Assembly (NCBI RefSeq): GCF_003054555.1 | Contig: NZ_CP026304.1 | Span: 3,968,001-4,032,000 of the forward strand | DNA length: 64,000 bases | DNA from: Streptomyces lunaelactis | GTDB lineage: Bacteria > Actinomycetota > Actinomycetes > Streptomycetales > Streptomycetaceae | Direction: 5' to 3' | In this document: piece after piece, positions 53,947 to 61,154 of the stretch | Layout of the letters: each line of letters starts with the position of its first letter | How positions within the stretch are numbered: position 1 is the stretch's first letter | Notes under the pieces: generated by a model | Databases searched by the model: none | The model's input: only the letters and a program-made list of their open reading frames with translations | Told to the model about the DNA's origin: nothing | Made by a program: the position numbers and the translations under genes

Positions 53947-54845
53947 ACGACGGGGAACTTCACCCCGGTGAGGTCTTCGGAGACGGCCCACAGCCGCTGC
54001 TGGACGGCTACCTCGTACGACTCCGGGCTGGAGGTGACCAGCCGGGGGTGGCCCATGACCTCGTTGCGTCCGCCGGGACCGTAGTACTGGCCGCCGAGCG
54101 CGGCGGGGTCGGTGGCGGCGCGCAGGGTCGGCAGCGCGCCCATCGCCGGCGTCTGGGTGATCAGCGGCGCGAGCCAGGTGAGCGGAAGCCGGAGGGCCGC
54201 GGGGGTGTTGCGGGCGAGCTCGGTGCTGGACATGCCGGGGTGCGCGGCCACCGCGACGGTGGTGCCGTGCGTGGCGAGCCGGCGCTGCAGCTCGTACGTG
54301 AACATCAGGTTGGCCAGCTTGGACTGACCATAGGCGGCGGCCCGGCTGTACGACCGCTCCCACTGCAGGTCGTCGAAGTGGATCGCGGCCCGGATGCGGT
54401 GGCCGGTGCTGCTGACCGTCACCACGCGCGAGCCGGGCACCGGCAGCATCAGGTCCAGCAGCAGCCCGGTGAGCGCGAAGTGGCCGAGGTGGTTGGTGCC
54501 GAACTGCATCTCGAAGCCGTCCCGGGTGGTCTGCTTCGGGGTGTACATCACGCCGGCGTTGTTGATCAGCAGGTCGATCCGGTCGAGCCGGGACCGCAGC
54601 GCCGCCGCCGCGGTCCGGACGGAGTCGAGCGAGGTCAGGTCCAGCGCCTGCACGGTCACGTCGCCGGTCATGCGGGCCGCGGCCTGCTCGCCCTTCTCGA
54701 CGTTGCGCACGGCGAGGACCACGGACGCCCCGCGCTCGGCGAGCGCCTTGGCGGTCTCGTACCCCAGTCCGGTGTTGGCCCCGGTCACCACGGCCACCCG
54801 CCCGCGCTGGTCCGGAATGTTCGCCGTCGTCCATTTCTCGCTCAT
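53898..54845 (-). CDS. Short-chain dehydrogenase/reductase
   Basis: 315 aa. NAD(P)-binding VAVVTGANTGLGYETAKALAE, LLINNAGVMYTP, and the catalytic Ser and YxxxK in VTVSSTGH and AAYGQSKLANLMF. Resembles retinol-dehydrogenase-like SDRs. The normal ending is LTGVKFPV; the last 16 or so residues (QSKQNSFPSGSAITM) are simply the antisense of the VOC scrap, so the original stop was lost and the reading frame now runs 49 bp into the neighbouring debris. Divergent from a TetR gene that probably controls it. Confidence 0.88.
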   Translation of the reverse strand: MSEKWTTANIPDQRGRVAVVTGANTGLGYETAKALAERGASVVLAVRNVEKGEQAAARMTGDVTVQALDLTSLDSVRTAAAALRSRLDRIDLLINNAGVMYTPKQTTRDGFEMQFGTNHLGHFALTGLLLDLMLPVPGSRVVTVSSTGHRIRAAIHFDDLQWERSYSRAAAYGQSKLANLMFTYELQRRLATHGTTVAVAAHPGMSSTELARNTPAALRLPLTWLAPLITQTPAMGALPTLRAATDPAALGGQYYGPGGRNEVMGHPRLVTSSPESYEVAVQQRLWAVSEDLTGVKFPVVQSKQNSFPSGSAITM

Positions 54846-54868
54846 GATCAGGCTCCCAACTAACTAAC

Positions 54869-54936
54869 GTACCGAAGGTATCTTGCGCCGATGACGTTAA
54901 AGTACTTTCGGTACGTTGTCAACGTACCGCAGGTAC
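54869..54936. promoter_or_regulatory. Three TetR operators between the SDR and TetR genes
   Basis: GTACCGAAGGTAT (54869), GTACTTTCGGTAC (54902, reverse complement GTACCGAAAGTAC) and GTACCGCAGGTAC (54924) are copies of the palindrome GTACCGnAnGTAC. They start 33 and 22 bp apart, whole helical turns, so proteins would bind on one face. Confidence 0.8.
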
Positions 54937-54955
54937 CTAAGTTAGGCTGGCGATC

Positions 54956-55621
54956 GTGACTTTCCAGCGGGCGCGAACCGAAGAGCAGCGGGAGATCCGC
55001 CGACGGGCGATCCTCGACATGGCGTCGGCGATGCTCGACGAGATGCCTGTGGCCGCGGTCACCCTGAACGAGCTCAGCCGCCGGGTAGGCCTGGCGAAGC
55101 CGAACGTGCTGCGCTACTTCGAGTCTCGCGAGGCGGTGCTGCTAGAACTGCTGGACCACTTCCTGCAGGAGTGGCTGACGGAACTGGCAGGCGAGTTGGC
55201 CGCCGGCATCGACGAAAATCTACCCATGACCGAGCGAGCGGCAGCGGTGGCCGAGATCCTCAGCCGCTCACTCTCCGGCCGAGTGGTGCTGTGCGACCTC
55301 TTCGGCGCACAGGGCAGCGTCCTGGAACACAACGTCTCCGTCGAGGTCGTAGCACGCTACAAGCGCGCCTCCCTGGACCGCCTGACAACCATGACCGCCC
55401 TGATCCAGAAGTACCTGCCGGAGCTGGGCGAGAACGCAACACTGTTCAGCCTGCAAACCATGGTCATGGCCGGCGCGCTGTCGGCGTACAGCACACCCCC
55501 ACCCAGCCTGCAGGCGGCCTACCAGGCCGAGCCCGACCTGGCCCGCTTCCACTTGGAGCTGAAGGACTACTTGAAGCTGGCCCTGACCGCGACCCTCCTG
55601 GGCGTGCTACCCCGCCGCTGA
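54956..55621 (+). CDS. TetR/AcrR-family regulator
   Basis: 221 aa from GTG. HTH: REIRRRAILDMASAMLDEMPVAAVTLNELSRRVGLAKPNVLRYFESREAVLLELL in consecutive helices, followed by a ligand domain (FSLQTMVMAGALSAYST). Divergent from the SDR, with three palindromic operators between, so autoregulation and control of the SDR are likely. Confidence 0.9.
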   Translation: MTFQRARTEEQREIRRRAILDMASAMLDEMPVAAVTLNELSRRVGLAKPNVLRYFESREAVLLELLDHFLQEWLTELAGELAAGIDENLPMTERAAAVAEILSRSLSGRVVLCDLFGAQGSVLEHNVSVEVVARYKRASLDRLTTMTALIQKYLPELGENATLFSLQTMVMAGALSAYSTPPPSLQAAYQAEPDLARFHLELKDYLKLALTATLLGVLPRR

Positions 55622-55827
55622 CCTGCGTTGCACTGGACAGGCCAAAACCTCTGTATTTCTCGCGCTCGGACGGTGGAGGGTCCGGGTTGCCCAAGCTCGG
55701 GCCGCTGGCCCTGACCACTTCGGACTCCGCGTCAACGCTCTTCTTCGGGCCCGGCGGCAGCTGAGCCTTCACGTCGGCGACGGCGGCAGCGCCCGGCGGA
55801 CCTGGTCGACCGAGGTGTATCGCCGCA

Positions 55828-56091
55828 GTGGTCGGCAAGTTGCTCCAGCGCGCACACGACGGTCCGCCCGGAGCCTCCACGGAGAAGACTCCACCCCGGC
55901 GCAAGCGGCGGCGCTCCAACGCGCTTGGCCGTCCGGCCGTCCTCGATACATCCGGCTCACGCGCCCGACCCCCGGACGAGCCCGCGTTCGATGAGCCCGA
56001 AACCAATCAACTTGAAGAGGACGAGTCCCTGGCAGACGTCGTGCCCCTCGGCATCTTCGACGCCCGCAAGGAGGCCGAGCGACGGTGGTGA
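55828..56091 (+). pseudogene. C-terminal end of a TnsB/Mu-type transposase
   Basis: The convincing part is the last 25 residues, ending DVVPLGIFDARKEAERRW, which is the typical C-terminus of streptomycete Mu/TnsB transposases, and its overlap with a tnsC start (GTGGTGA at 56085). No DDE catalytic core is present upstream; it was deleted or replaced. The region 55622-55827 upstream holds nothing recognisable. Confidence 0.6.
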
Positions 56092-57116
56092 GCACTCCTG
56101 CCCCGGTGCACTCGGACATGCCTCGCGACACCACGCTGACCCTGTCGGGCTGGCGGCGCTTCGTCGAATCCTCGCCACCCCAACTGGCGCTTCTCCCTGA
56201 CACGCAGTGGACGCAGATGTCCGTCGCGGACCGTGACACCTATGACGAACAGCGCATCGACTATCACTCAGAGATGATCGTGGTCGCGACCTCCGCGGTC
56301 CGCGAGGTCACACACCGGGGGCGGCTGCTCACCCTGCTGAACCGGCGGGAGATCAGCGCTCGCAGAGGGCTGATCGTCTCCGGGCCGTCGACCACCGGTA
56401 AGAGCACGGCACTCAAGCAGCTCGGCCGCACCCACGAACGCTTCTGGGCCCGGCAAGAAGACGTCATCTGCCCAAGCCACTGGGTCTGGACCGGCACCAC
56501 CAGCTCGCTCGACCTCAGCAGCCATCCCAAGGTCGCCTCGGAAGTCATCACGGCGAACCGGCGCCACCGAAGACTGATCCGCCGACGCGGACGCCTCGCC
56601 GTCCGCGCGGCCTACTACGACGCGAAGAAGCTCTGCTGGGAGTGGAACAAGATCGGCATCTTCAACAAGAAGATCAGTCGGCGTCTGACGGACATCCTCG
56701 GCCCTAAGTGGAGCGTCCGTCACGACGATCCGGAATCCGAAGCCGCCTACTACCCGAACGTGATCGAACTGACCCGGATCCTGTCCTCGCCTTACTGGCG
56801 ATCACTCATCCTCGATGAGCATCTCCCTGCAAGCACTCCGCGTGAGCCCTTCGAACTTCTCGGTGTCCCGGCCGACTTCTGCTGGCTGATGGAGAGCACA
56901 CCCGGCATCGAGCTATTCGTCCAAGAGATCCGAAGGACCGTCAACCCCTACTTCAGCTGGCACCCGTACTCGCACTACGGGAGTTATCCGGCCTTCACCA
57001 AGTGGGTCCTCGACGAACTACGCGAGCGCTTCAGCCCGTCCCCCTACCGGCACCTATTACGGCCCACCCCGGAGGTCTTCGGTGAAGATGCGGTCGTGTC
57101 CCGCCGCGTGGTCTAG
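56085..57116 (+). CDS. TnsC/TniB-type ATPase N-terminus fused to an unrecognised domain
   Basis: 343 aa. Residues 1-120 are like TniB/TnsC AAA proteins: GWRRFVESSPPQLAL, LLTLLNRREISARRGLIVSG, Walker A GPSTTGKST near residue 103. After KQLGRTHERFWAR the family match ends: no Walker B or sensor motifs. The remaining 210 residues (RRHRRLIRRRGRLAVRAAYY, YYPNVIELTRILSSPYWRSL, VNPYFSWHPYSHYGSYPAFT) I do not recognise. The frame is open throughout, so it is an in-frame chimera that may or may not be expressed. The true middle of a tnsC lies at 61946. Confidence 0.6.
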   Translation: MVSTPAPVHSDMPRDTTLTLSGWRRFVESSPPQLALLPDTQWTQMSVADRDTYDEQRIDYHSEMIVVATSAVREVTHRGRLLTLLNRREISARRGLIVSGPSTTGKSTALKQLGRTHERFWARQEDVICPSHWVWTGTTSSLDLSSHPKVASEVITANRRHRRLIRRRGRLAVRAAYYDAKKLCWEWNKIGIFNKKISRRLTDILGPKWSVRHDDPESEAAYYPNVIELTRILSSPYWRSLILDEHLPASTPREPFELLGVPADFCWLMESTPGIELFVQEIRRTVNPYFSWHPYSHYGSYPAFTKWVLDELRERFSPSPYRHLLRPTPEVFGEDAVVSRRVV

Positions 57117-57655
57117 CCTGTGGGCATCTCTGCGGTGGTCCGATACAGCACACACTGGCGAAGCGGCCCCTCGGGCACACTCGGATCCTCGAAGTCGTCG
57201 GCCGGATCCCGGGCCATTCCGATCCGGCGCATCACCGCCTGGGAACGAAGGTTGTTGACCGTCGTCGACGCAACGATCTCCGGCAGCCCGAGGGCCTCGA
57301 AGCCAAAGGCCAGGCAGGCCAGGGCGGCCTCGGTGGCGTAACCGTGACCCCATGCTGAACGTATCAACCGCCACCCGACGTCCACCCCCGCGAACGGCAA
57401 GTCCTCGCCCACCTCGTCCAAGCCGGCGCGGCCGATGAACTCACCGGTCTCCCGTGCTTCGAGCGCCCACCACCCAAACTCTCGCTCGTCGAACTCTGCC
57501 TGCATGAGAGCCACCGTGGCATCGCTTTGCTCCCGCGTCAGCAGTTCGCCCAGGTGTTCCCGAACTTCGGGATCGGCGTTCATCGCCGCCCATGGTTCGA
57601 GGTCGGACTCCCGCCACCGGCGGAGCAGGAGACGATCGGTACGCAGTTCCGGCAT
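57113..57655 (-). CDS. RimJ/RimL-type GNAT acetyltransferase
   Basis: 180 aa, complete. LRTDRLLLRRWRESDLEPWAAM, FGWWALEARETGEFIGRAGL, VGWRLIRSAWGHGYATEAALACLAFGFEAL (acetyl-CoA loop), STTVNNLRSQAVMRRIGM. N-acetylates a protein N-terminus or small amine. Probably cargo of element A. Confidence 0.85.
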   Translation of the reverse strand: MPELRTDRLLLRRWRESDLEPWAAMNADPEVREHLGELLTREQSDATVALMQAEFDEREFGWWALEARETGEFIGRAGLDEVGEDLPFAGVDVGWRLIRSAWGHGYATEAALACLAFGFEALGLPEIVASTTVNNLRSQAVMRRIGMARDPADDFEDPSVPEGPLRQCVLYRTTAEMPTG

Positions 57656-57790
57656 GGTGCCCAGCTAACGTCATCACGATCAGGGTGTCGATCGGTTATG
57701 TCGCGCCTACGGTGCTCGCCAGCGCCAGCCCCCTGCACAGATCTGCACGGCCTACACCACGCGGCGGAGCGCCATCGAAGATGCACCACA

Positions 57791-57934
57791 TGGAGCAGAT
57801 TCCGTGAGATCCCCCGAGTAAAACTGCACGATGAAGCAGATCGGATGACACACACCAGGTCCCGCCAGTCTCAACGAAACTGCTCCGACCTGGTCAGGGG
57901 CCTAACGCCGGAGCAGTCTCAATGAGACGCGACA
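57791..57934 (-). repeat. Right-end repeat array of element A
   Basis: Reading inward from 57934 on the minus strand: TGTCGC, then GTCTCATTGAGACTGCTCCG (57928-57909), a partial copy with GTTGAGACTGG, GTGTCATCCGATCTGCTTCA (57851-57832) and ATCTCACGGAATCTGCTCCA (57810-57791). These match the 20-bp unit seen six times at 60083-60245 in the opposite orientation. Confidence 0.6.
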
Positions 57935-57957
57935 CCTGATGTCCGGTCCCAGCGATG

Positions 57958-58047
57958 TGTAGGCAGTCCCGCTCTTCTGTGGGCAAGCGGGCCACCGTCC
58001 CGGTCATCTGTAGGCAAGTTCCGGGGTGTTCCAGTCCTCAGTGGGCA
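57958..58047 (+). repeat. TnsB-type end repeats of element B
   Basis: Four copies of a TG(T)RGGCA core: TGTAGGCAGTCCC (57958), TGTGGGCAAGCGG (57978), TGTAGGCAAGTTC (58009) and CAGTGGGCAGTGC (58039). Spacings are 20, 31 and about 31 bp, matching the phasing in the other ends although the repeat sequence is different. A TGTGGGCGG copy in reverse (59996-60004) marks the right end. Confidence 0.65.
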
Positions 58048-58075
58048 GTGCGGCGAAGGTCTTCCTACGGTCGGT

Positions 58076-58855
58076 ATGGATGGTCGGCGTCGTACGTACG
58101 GGGCCTGGATGACTGCACGCGTGGATGGCCCGGAGTCGGCCGAGGGGTTCGAGGTCGAGTACGTGGATCCGGCGGGCGTTCGTCGGCGGGGGCCGTTGAG
58201 CCGGTTGTGGTCGGTGCGGTTCGAGGGCGGACGGCCTGAGCGCCGGTTTCCGGCTTTCCGGGGGCAGGGCAACTGGTGCGGCTGGTACTGGTCGGCGACC
58301 TGCGGCGGGCACGTCGGCTATGAGTCGTGGCTGGAGCGCGATCATCTGATGCTGCTCGACTTCGACCCGCGGCTGACGGCGGTTGCCTCGCAGCCCTTTC
58401 AGCTGTCGTGGTCGGGGGGCGAATGGGAAGAGGGTGCGGCACACGCCGGATTTCTTCGTACGCCGCGCGGACGGCACGGCGCTGGTGGTGGACGTGCGCC
58501 CGGATGAGCAGATCGAGCCGCGGGACGCGGTGAAGTTCGCGGCGACGGCCGCGGCCTGTGGCCTCGTGGGGTGGGACTTCGCGCGAGTGGGGACGCCGGA
58601 TGCGGTGCTGATGGAGAACGTGCGATGGCTGGCCGGCTACCGCCATCTGCGTGTGCACCGCCCACAGGTCGTCGCCCGGTTGATGGAGGTGTTCGCCGAC
58701 GAGGCCTCGCTGCTGGCCGGGGCCAGACGGGTGGGCGATCAGATCGCAGTGCTTCCGGTCCTCTTCCATCTGCTCTGGCTACGTGTTCTTGCCGTGGATC
58801 TCCGCGCGGGACTGCTGTCGGCGAGTACGCGGGTTGGGCTTGGAGACGTAAGGGA
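58076..58855 (+). pseudogene. TnsA-like endonuclease, frameshifted
   Basis: First frame: RRRTYGAWMTARVDGPESAE, FRGQGNWCGWYWSATCGGHVGYESWLERDHLMLLDFDP in two blocks, then a +1 shift near the G6 run at 58414-58419. Second frame: RVRHTPDFFVRRADGTALVV, DVRPDEQIEPRDAVKF. Together these give the TnsA catalytic set (E in YESWLERD, D in HTPDFF, Q in ASQPF, and VDVRP where Lys is usual). The second frame stays open to 59078. TnsA cuts the 5' ends in Tn7-like transposition. One base removed would restore the protein; a sequencing slip cannot be excluded. Confidence 0.72.
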
Positions 58856-58866
58856 AGGGGGCGGTT

Positions 58867-59001
58867 ATGCCGTCGCGTCCGCGGCTTCTGCGAGCGGGTG
58901 CGGCGATCACGGTGATGAGCCGCCGTCTCACCCGCCGCAAGGCCCGGCCCGCCGCCCGCCGCGACGTTACCTCGTACTACCTGCAGGGGCAGGCGGCCTG
59001 A
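58867..59001 (+). CDS. 44-aa open frame after tnsA, possible tnsB start
   Basis: ATG follows GGGGGCGG. Encodes PSRPRLLRAGAAITVMSRRL then a basic stretch and QGQAA. TnsB proteins of actinobacterial elements often begin with a similar short RLLRxGAxVTF-like strand, and tnsB would be expected at this spot, but the match is short and the frame closes at once. Confidence 0.3.
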   Translation: MPSRPRLLRAGAAITVMSRRLTRRKARPAARRDVTSYYLQGQAA

Positions 59002-59052
59002 CCGCCCCTGGCCCCTGCCCTGCATCAGCGGGCCGCCAAAAGGTAACGGACG

Positions 59053-59697
59053 CTAGACGTCCGTCAGTTCGAAGATGAACTGGTTGCGACCCTCCCGCTT
59101 GTACCTCATGTTGGCGGGGAAATTCGTCTCGTCGGCGACATCGACCGACTTGGTGGTGCCGTTCCAGACGAAGTAGACGGACCCCATGGCGACGTACTCT
59201 CCGCTTTGCTCGCTGCGGACGTAGATGGCTGAGGTCACGGGAGGGCCGTCCTCCGGCATAACGCCGACCAAGCCGTACTCGGGGTCCCCGGAATAGACCA
59301 GGATCTCGCCCACCTCGAAGGAGGCCACCTTCAAGCTGTACTGCCCGTTCTGCCCTCCGGTTAGGTCCTCCAGCCGGACCGCGATGGGCAGCGTGGTGTC
59401 CCGGATGACCTTGAACCTCGTCAGACCTCCGATGCCGGTGATGTCCGCCTGGTCAAGATCCCACTCCTGGTACCTGCCGGTCTGGTTGGCGTGCTGCCAG
59501 GCGAGCACCTTGACCTGCCGGCCTACCTTCACCGACCTGAATCTGTCGTTGAGTTCGCCCGGATGGAGATTCTCGTTGGCTCCAAGGTCGTAGGTGTGCG
59601 CCTCGCCCGCAAAGGAGAGCTGGGCGTAGAAGGTGACCTGGTCGTCTTTCATGTGCACCCCGAATCGACTACTGAAAGTTACTGAATTATCACTCAT
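59053..59697 (-). CDS. Uncharacterised all-beta protein, cargo of element B
   Basis: 214 aa, soluble, no signal. Strand-rich with SVTFSSRFGVHMKDDQVTFY, VGRQVKVLAWQHANQTGRYQ, GLTRFKVIRDTTLPIAVRL and VYFVWNGTTKSVDVADETNF. The NxxGRYQEWD pattern recalls beta/gamma-crystallin or inhibitor-like beta folds, but no family can be named. Transcribed opposite to the transposition genes. GC and codon use are less extreme than core genes. Confidence 0.65.
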   Translation of the reverse strand: MSDNSVTFSSRFGVHMKDDQVTFYAQLSFAGEAHTYDLGANENLHPGELNDRFRSVKVGRQVKVLAWQHANQTGRYQEWDLDQADITGIGGLTRFKVIRDTTLPIAVRLEDLTGGQNGQYSLKVASFEVGEILVYSGDPEYGLVGVMPEDGPPVTSAIYVRSEQSGEYVAMGSVYFVWNGTTKSVDVADETNFPANMRYKREGRNQFIFELTDV

Positions 59698-59920
59698 CGG
59701 AGTTGTCGGCTAGCCGGCGACACACCAGAAATGCCCGGGGCGCCCCTAGGGTCGTCGGCCAGCGGTCGGAGGTCGGCATGTGTTTGCACTGCACCCTCTG
59801 ACAAGCGAGGTGGTTGCGGCCTTGAACCCCCAGGTCGCGATGGACGCCCTGGCAAAGGACATCGCTGAGATCGGCTACCCACTGGGCAATGGCACCAACG
59901 CCTGATGCCAGAAGAGCAGC

Positions 59921-59975
59921 TGCCTACGGTTGAGTGGGACGCCAGCCATCACCCCGTCCCGAACAACCGTAGGCA
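59921..59975. repeat. Long imperfect hairpin in element B
   Basis: TGCCTACGGTTG and CAACCGTAGGCA pair perfectly (12 bp), with an inner GGGACG/CGTCCC pair, about 50 bp inside the right end. The TAGGCA within the arms echoes the element-B end repeats, so it may be a double binding site. The flanking 59698-60033 otherwise shows only a short open frame (59778-59905) that I do not recognise. Confidence 0.55.
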
Positions 59976-60033
59976 CCGCAGTTCAGGACATCGCCCCGCC
60001 CACACTTATCTGGGACAGGACACCTGAGCACGT

Positions 60034-60245
60034 TGTCCGTTCCCAGTGGATGTGCCGGAGTCCCGGCGAAGATGGCTGTCCTGCCTCAGGCGACCTGCTC
60101 CGATCTCACCGAAGCTGATCCGATCCGGGCCTGCGTCTCACTGAACTGCTCTGCGACTGACTGCCGTTGCCCCGTCTCATGCTAATTGGCCCCTGTCTCA
60201 GGTGATCTGGTCCGATTCGCTCGCCGTCTCAGGCGATCTGGTCCG
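60034..60245 (+). repeat. Tn7-like left end of a third element (C)
   Basis: TGTCCGTTCCCAGTGGATGT at 60034 resembles the element-B terminus. It is followed by a tight array of six 20-bp repeats at 60083, 60103, 60135, 60174, 60195 and 60226; the clearest are GTCTCAGGTGATCTGGTCCG and GTCTCAGGCGATCTGGTCCG. TGTCCTGCCTCA at 60077 is an alternative terminus of the element-A type. A matching right end was not found; the broken tnsC at 61946 is probably part of this element. Confidence 0.6.
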
Positions 60246-60332
60246 GGCTACTCCTGTCCCGCGAGACCTCGACCCGCGCGGCGGTGACACCCCGGGGGTT
60301 CGGTGAACAGCACACGCCACTACGGTGGGCCG

Positions 60333-60767
60333 ATGGCGTCGATCAAGCAGTTCCAAGTCACCTTCGACTGCGCAGAACCTGAGCGCGTCGCTCGTTTCTG
60401 GTGCGAGGTGTTGGGGTACGTCGTACCGCCTCCACCGGAGGGGTTTGCCACTTGGGACGATTTCAATCGCTCGCTGCCGCCTGAGCGCCAGGGTTCAGGG
60501 TTCGTCTGCATGGATCCCTCAGGTGTGGGCCCGCGAATGTACTTCCAGCGCGTCCCCGAAGGCAAGGTCGTCAAGAATCGGCTGCATCTTGACGTGCGGG
60601 TCGGTACCGGACTCGTGGGTGAAGAGCGCCTGGCCGCACTTGAGGCCGAGTGCGCACGACTGGTCCCGCTCGGCGCGGTACGCGGGCGACTACTGCTTGC
60701 CGATGACAACAACGAGTCGTGCCTCGGGATGCAGGACATCGAGGGCAACGAGTTCTGTCTCGACTGA
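60333..60767 (+). CDS. VOC family (glyoxalase-like) protein
   Basis: 144 aa: ASIKQFQVTFDCAEPERVARFWCEVLGY, FVCMDPSGVGPRMYFQRVPEGKVVKNRLHLDVRV in consecutive segments, and MQDIEGNEFCLD at the end. Two beta-alpha-beta-beta-beta modules, as in glyoxalase-like proteins that bind metal or antibiotics. ATG at 60333 is chosen over GTG 60303. Its tail is very similar to the scrap at 53794. Confidence 0.85.
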   Translation: MASIKQFQVTFDCAEPERVARFWCEVLGYVVPPPPEGFATWDDFNRSLPPERQGSGFVCMDPSGVGPRMYFQRVPEGKVVKNRLHLDVRVGTGLVGEERLAALEAECARLVPLGAVRGRLLLADDNNESCLGMQDIEGNEFCLD

Positions 60768-60862
60768 GGGGCCGCGAACGTGTCCTCGTTCTGTCCCCAT
60801 GGGCCAGGACGAAGAACCGCCCCCGACCTGTCAGGGCGCTGTGGCGCAGATCGCCGGATTAG

Positions 60863-61063
60863 GTGCTCGGGACGGGCGAGCCGGGAGCCGTCCAGCGGAT
60901 CACCACCGAGAACACCACCCTCAAACAGCGCGTCCGCCAGCTCACCACCGATAACCACACCCTGGACGAGCGGCTCAAGGCCGCCCGCTCCAACCTCCGC
61001 TTCCAGGACCGCCGCATGGCCGACCTCGAAGCCCAGATCACCGAGCCGGGATCAGCAATCTGA
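60863..61063 (+). pseudogene. C-terminal half of a DUF6262-type coiled-coil transposon protein
   Basis: The visible part RITTENTTLKQRVRQLTTDN, HTLDERLKAARSNLRFQDRR is a leucine-heptad coiled coil. It matches the C-terminal part of the small proteins that accompany Tn554-like tyrosine-recombinase transposons. The N-terminal half is absent, and no recombinase gene is nearby. Confidence 0.5.
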
Positions 61064-61154
61064 TCCTGCCCGGCTGGGGATCCGTGGGTGTCAGTGCTGC
61101 GGGTCATACTCGTGCTGCGGTGCCGTCCGGGCGCCGCAGCACGAGGGGAGCGAC

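Larger units (their letters stand above)
53216..57939. mobile_element. Tn7-like element A (decayed), with CCTGA target duplication
   Basis: Starts TGTCCCGTCT at 53221 and ends AGACGCGACA at 57934; the outer ten bases are inverted repeats at 9 of 10. Both ends are flanked by CCTGA (53216-53220 and 57935-57939), the 5-bp duplication expected of Tn7-like transposition. Inside the ends are phased repeats of the GTCTCAnnnnAnCTGnTCCG type. Content: degenerate VOC-type debris, SDR/TetR pair, the end of tnsB, a truncated tnsC fused to unknown sequence, and an acetyltransferase. 53131-53793 holds no supportable gene. Confidence 0.6.
57935..60027. mobile_element. Tn7-like element B (about 2.1 kb) with CCTGA target duplication
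   Basis: Begins TGTCCGGTCCCAG at 57940 and ends CTGGGACAGGACA at 60022; the two termini are inverted repeats (21 of 29 positions when compared inward). Flanked by CCTGA on both sides (57935-57939, 60023-60027). A tnsA gene starts 136 bp inside the left end, as in classical Tn7-like elements, but it is frameshifted. The rest is a possible tnsB start, one uncharacterised gene and a large hairpin. Cannot move on its own. Confidence 0.7.

Noticed and set aside
55640..56006. Minus-strand frame with KAQLPPGPKKSVDAESEVV
   Set aside because: Overlaps the tnsB tail, has no convincing start and no family match; kept as non-coding.
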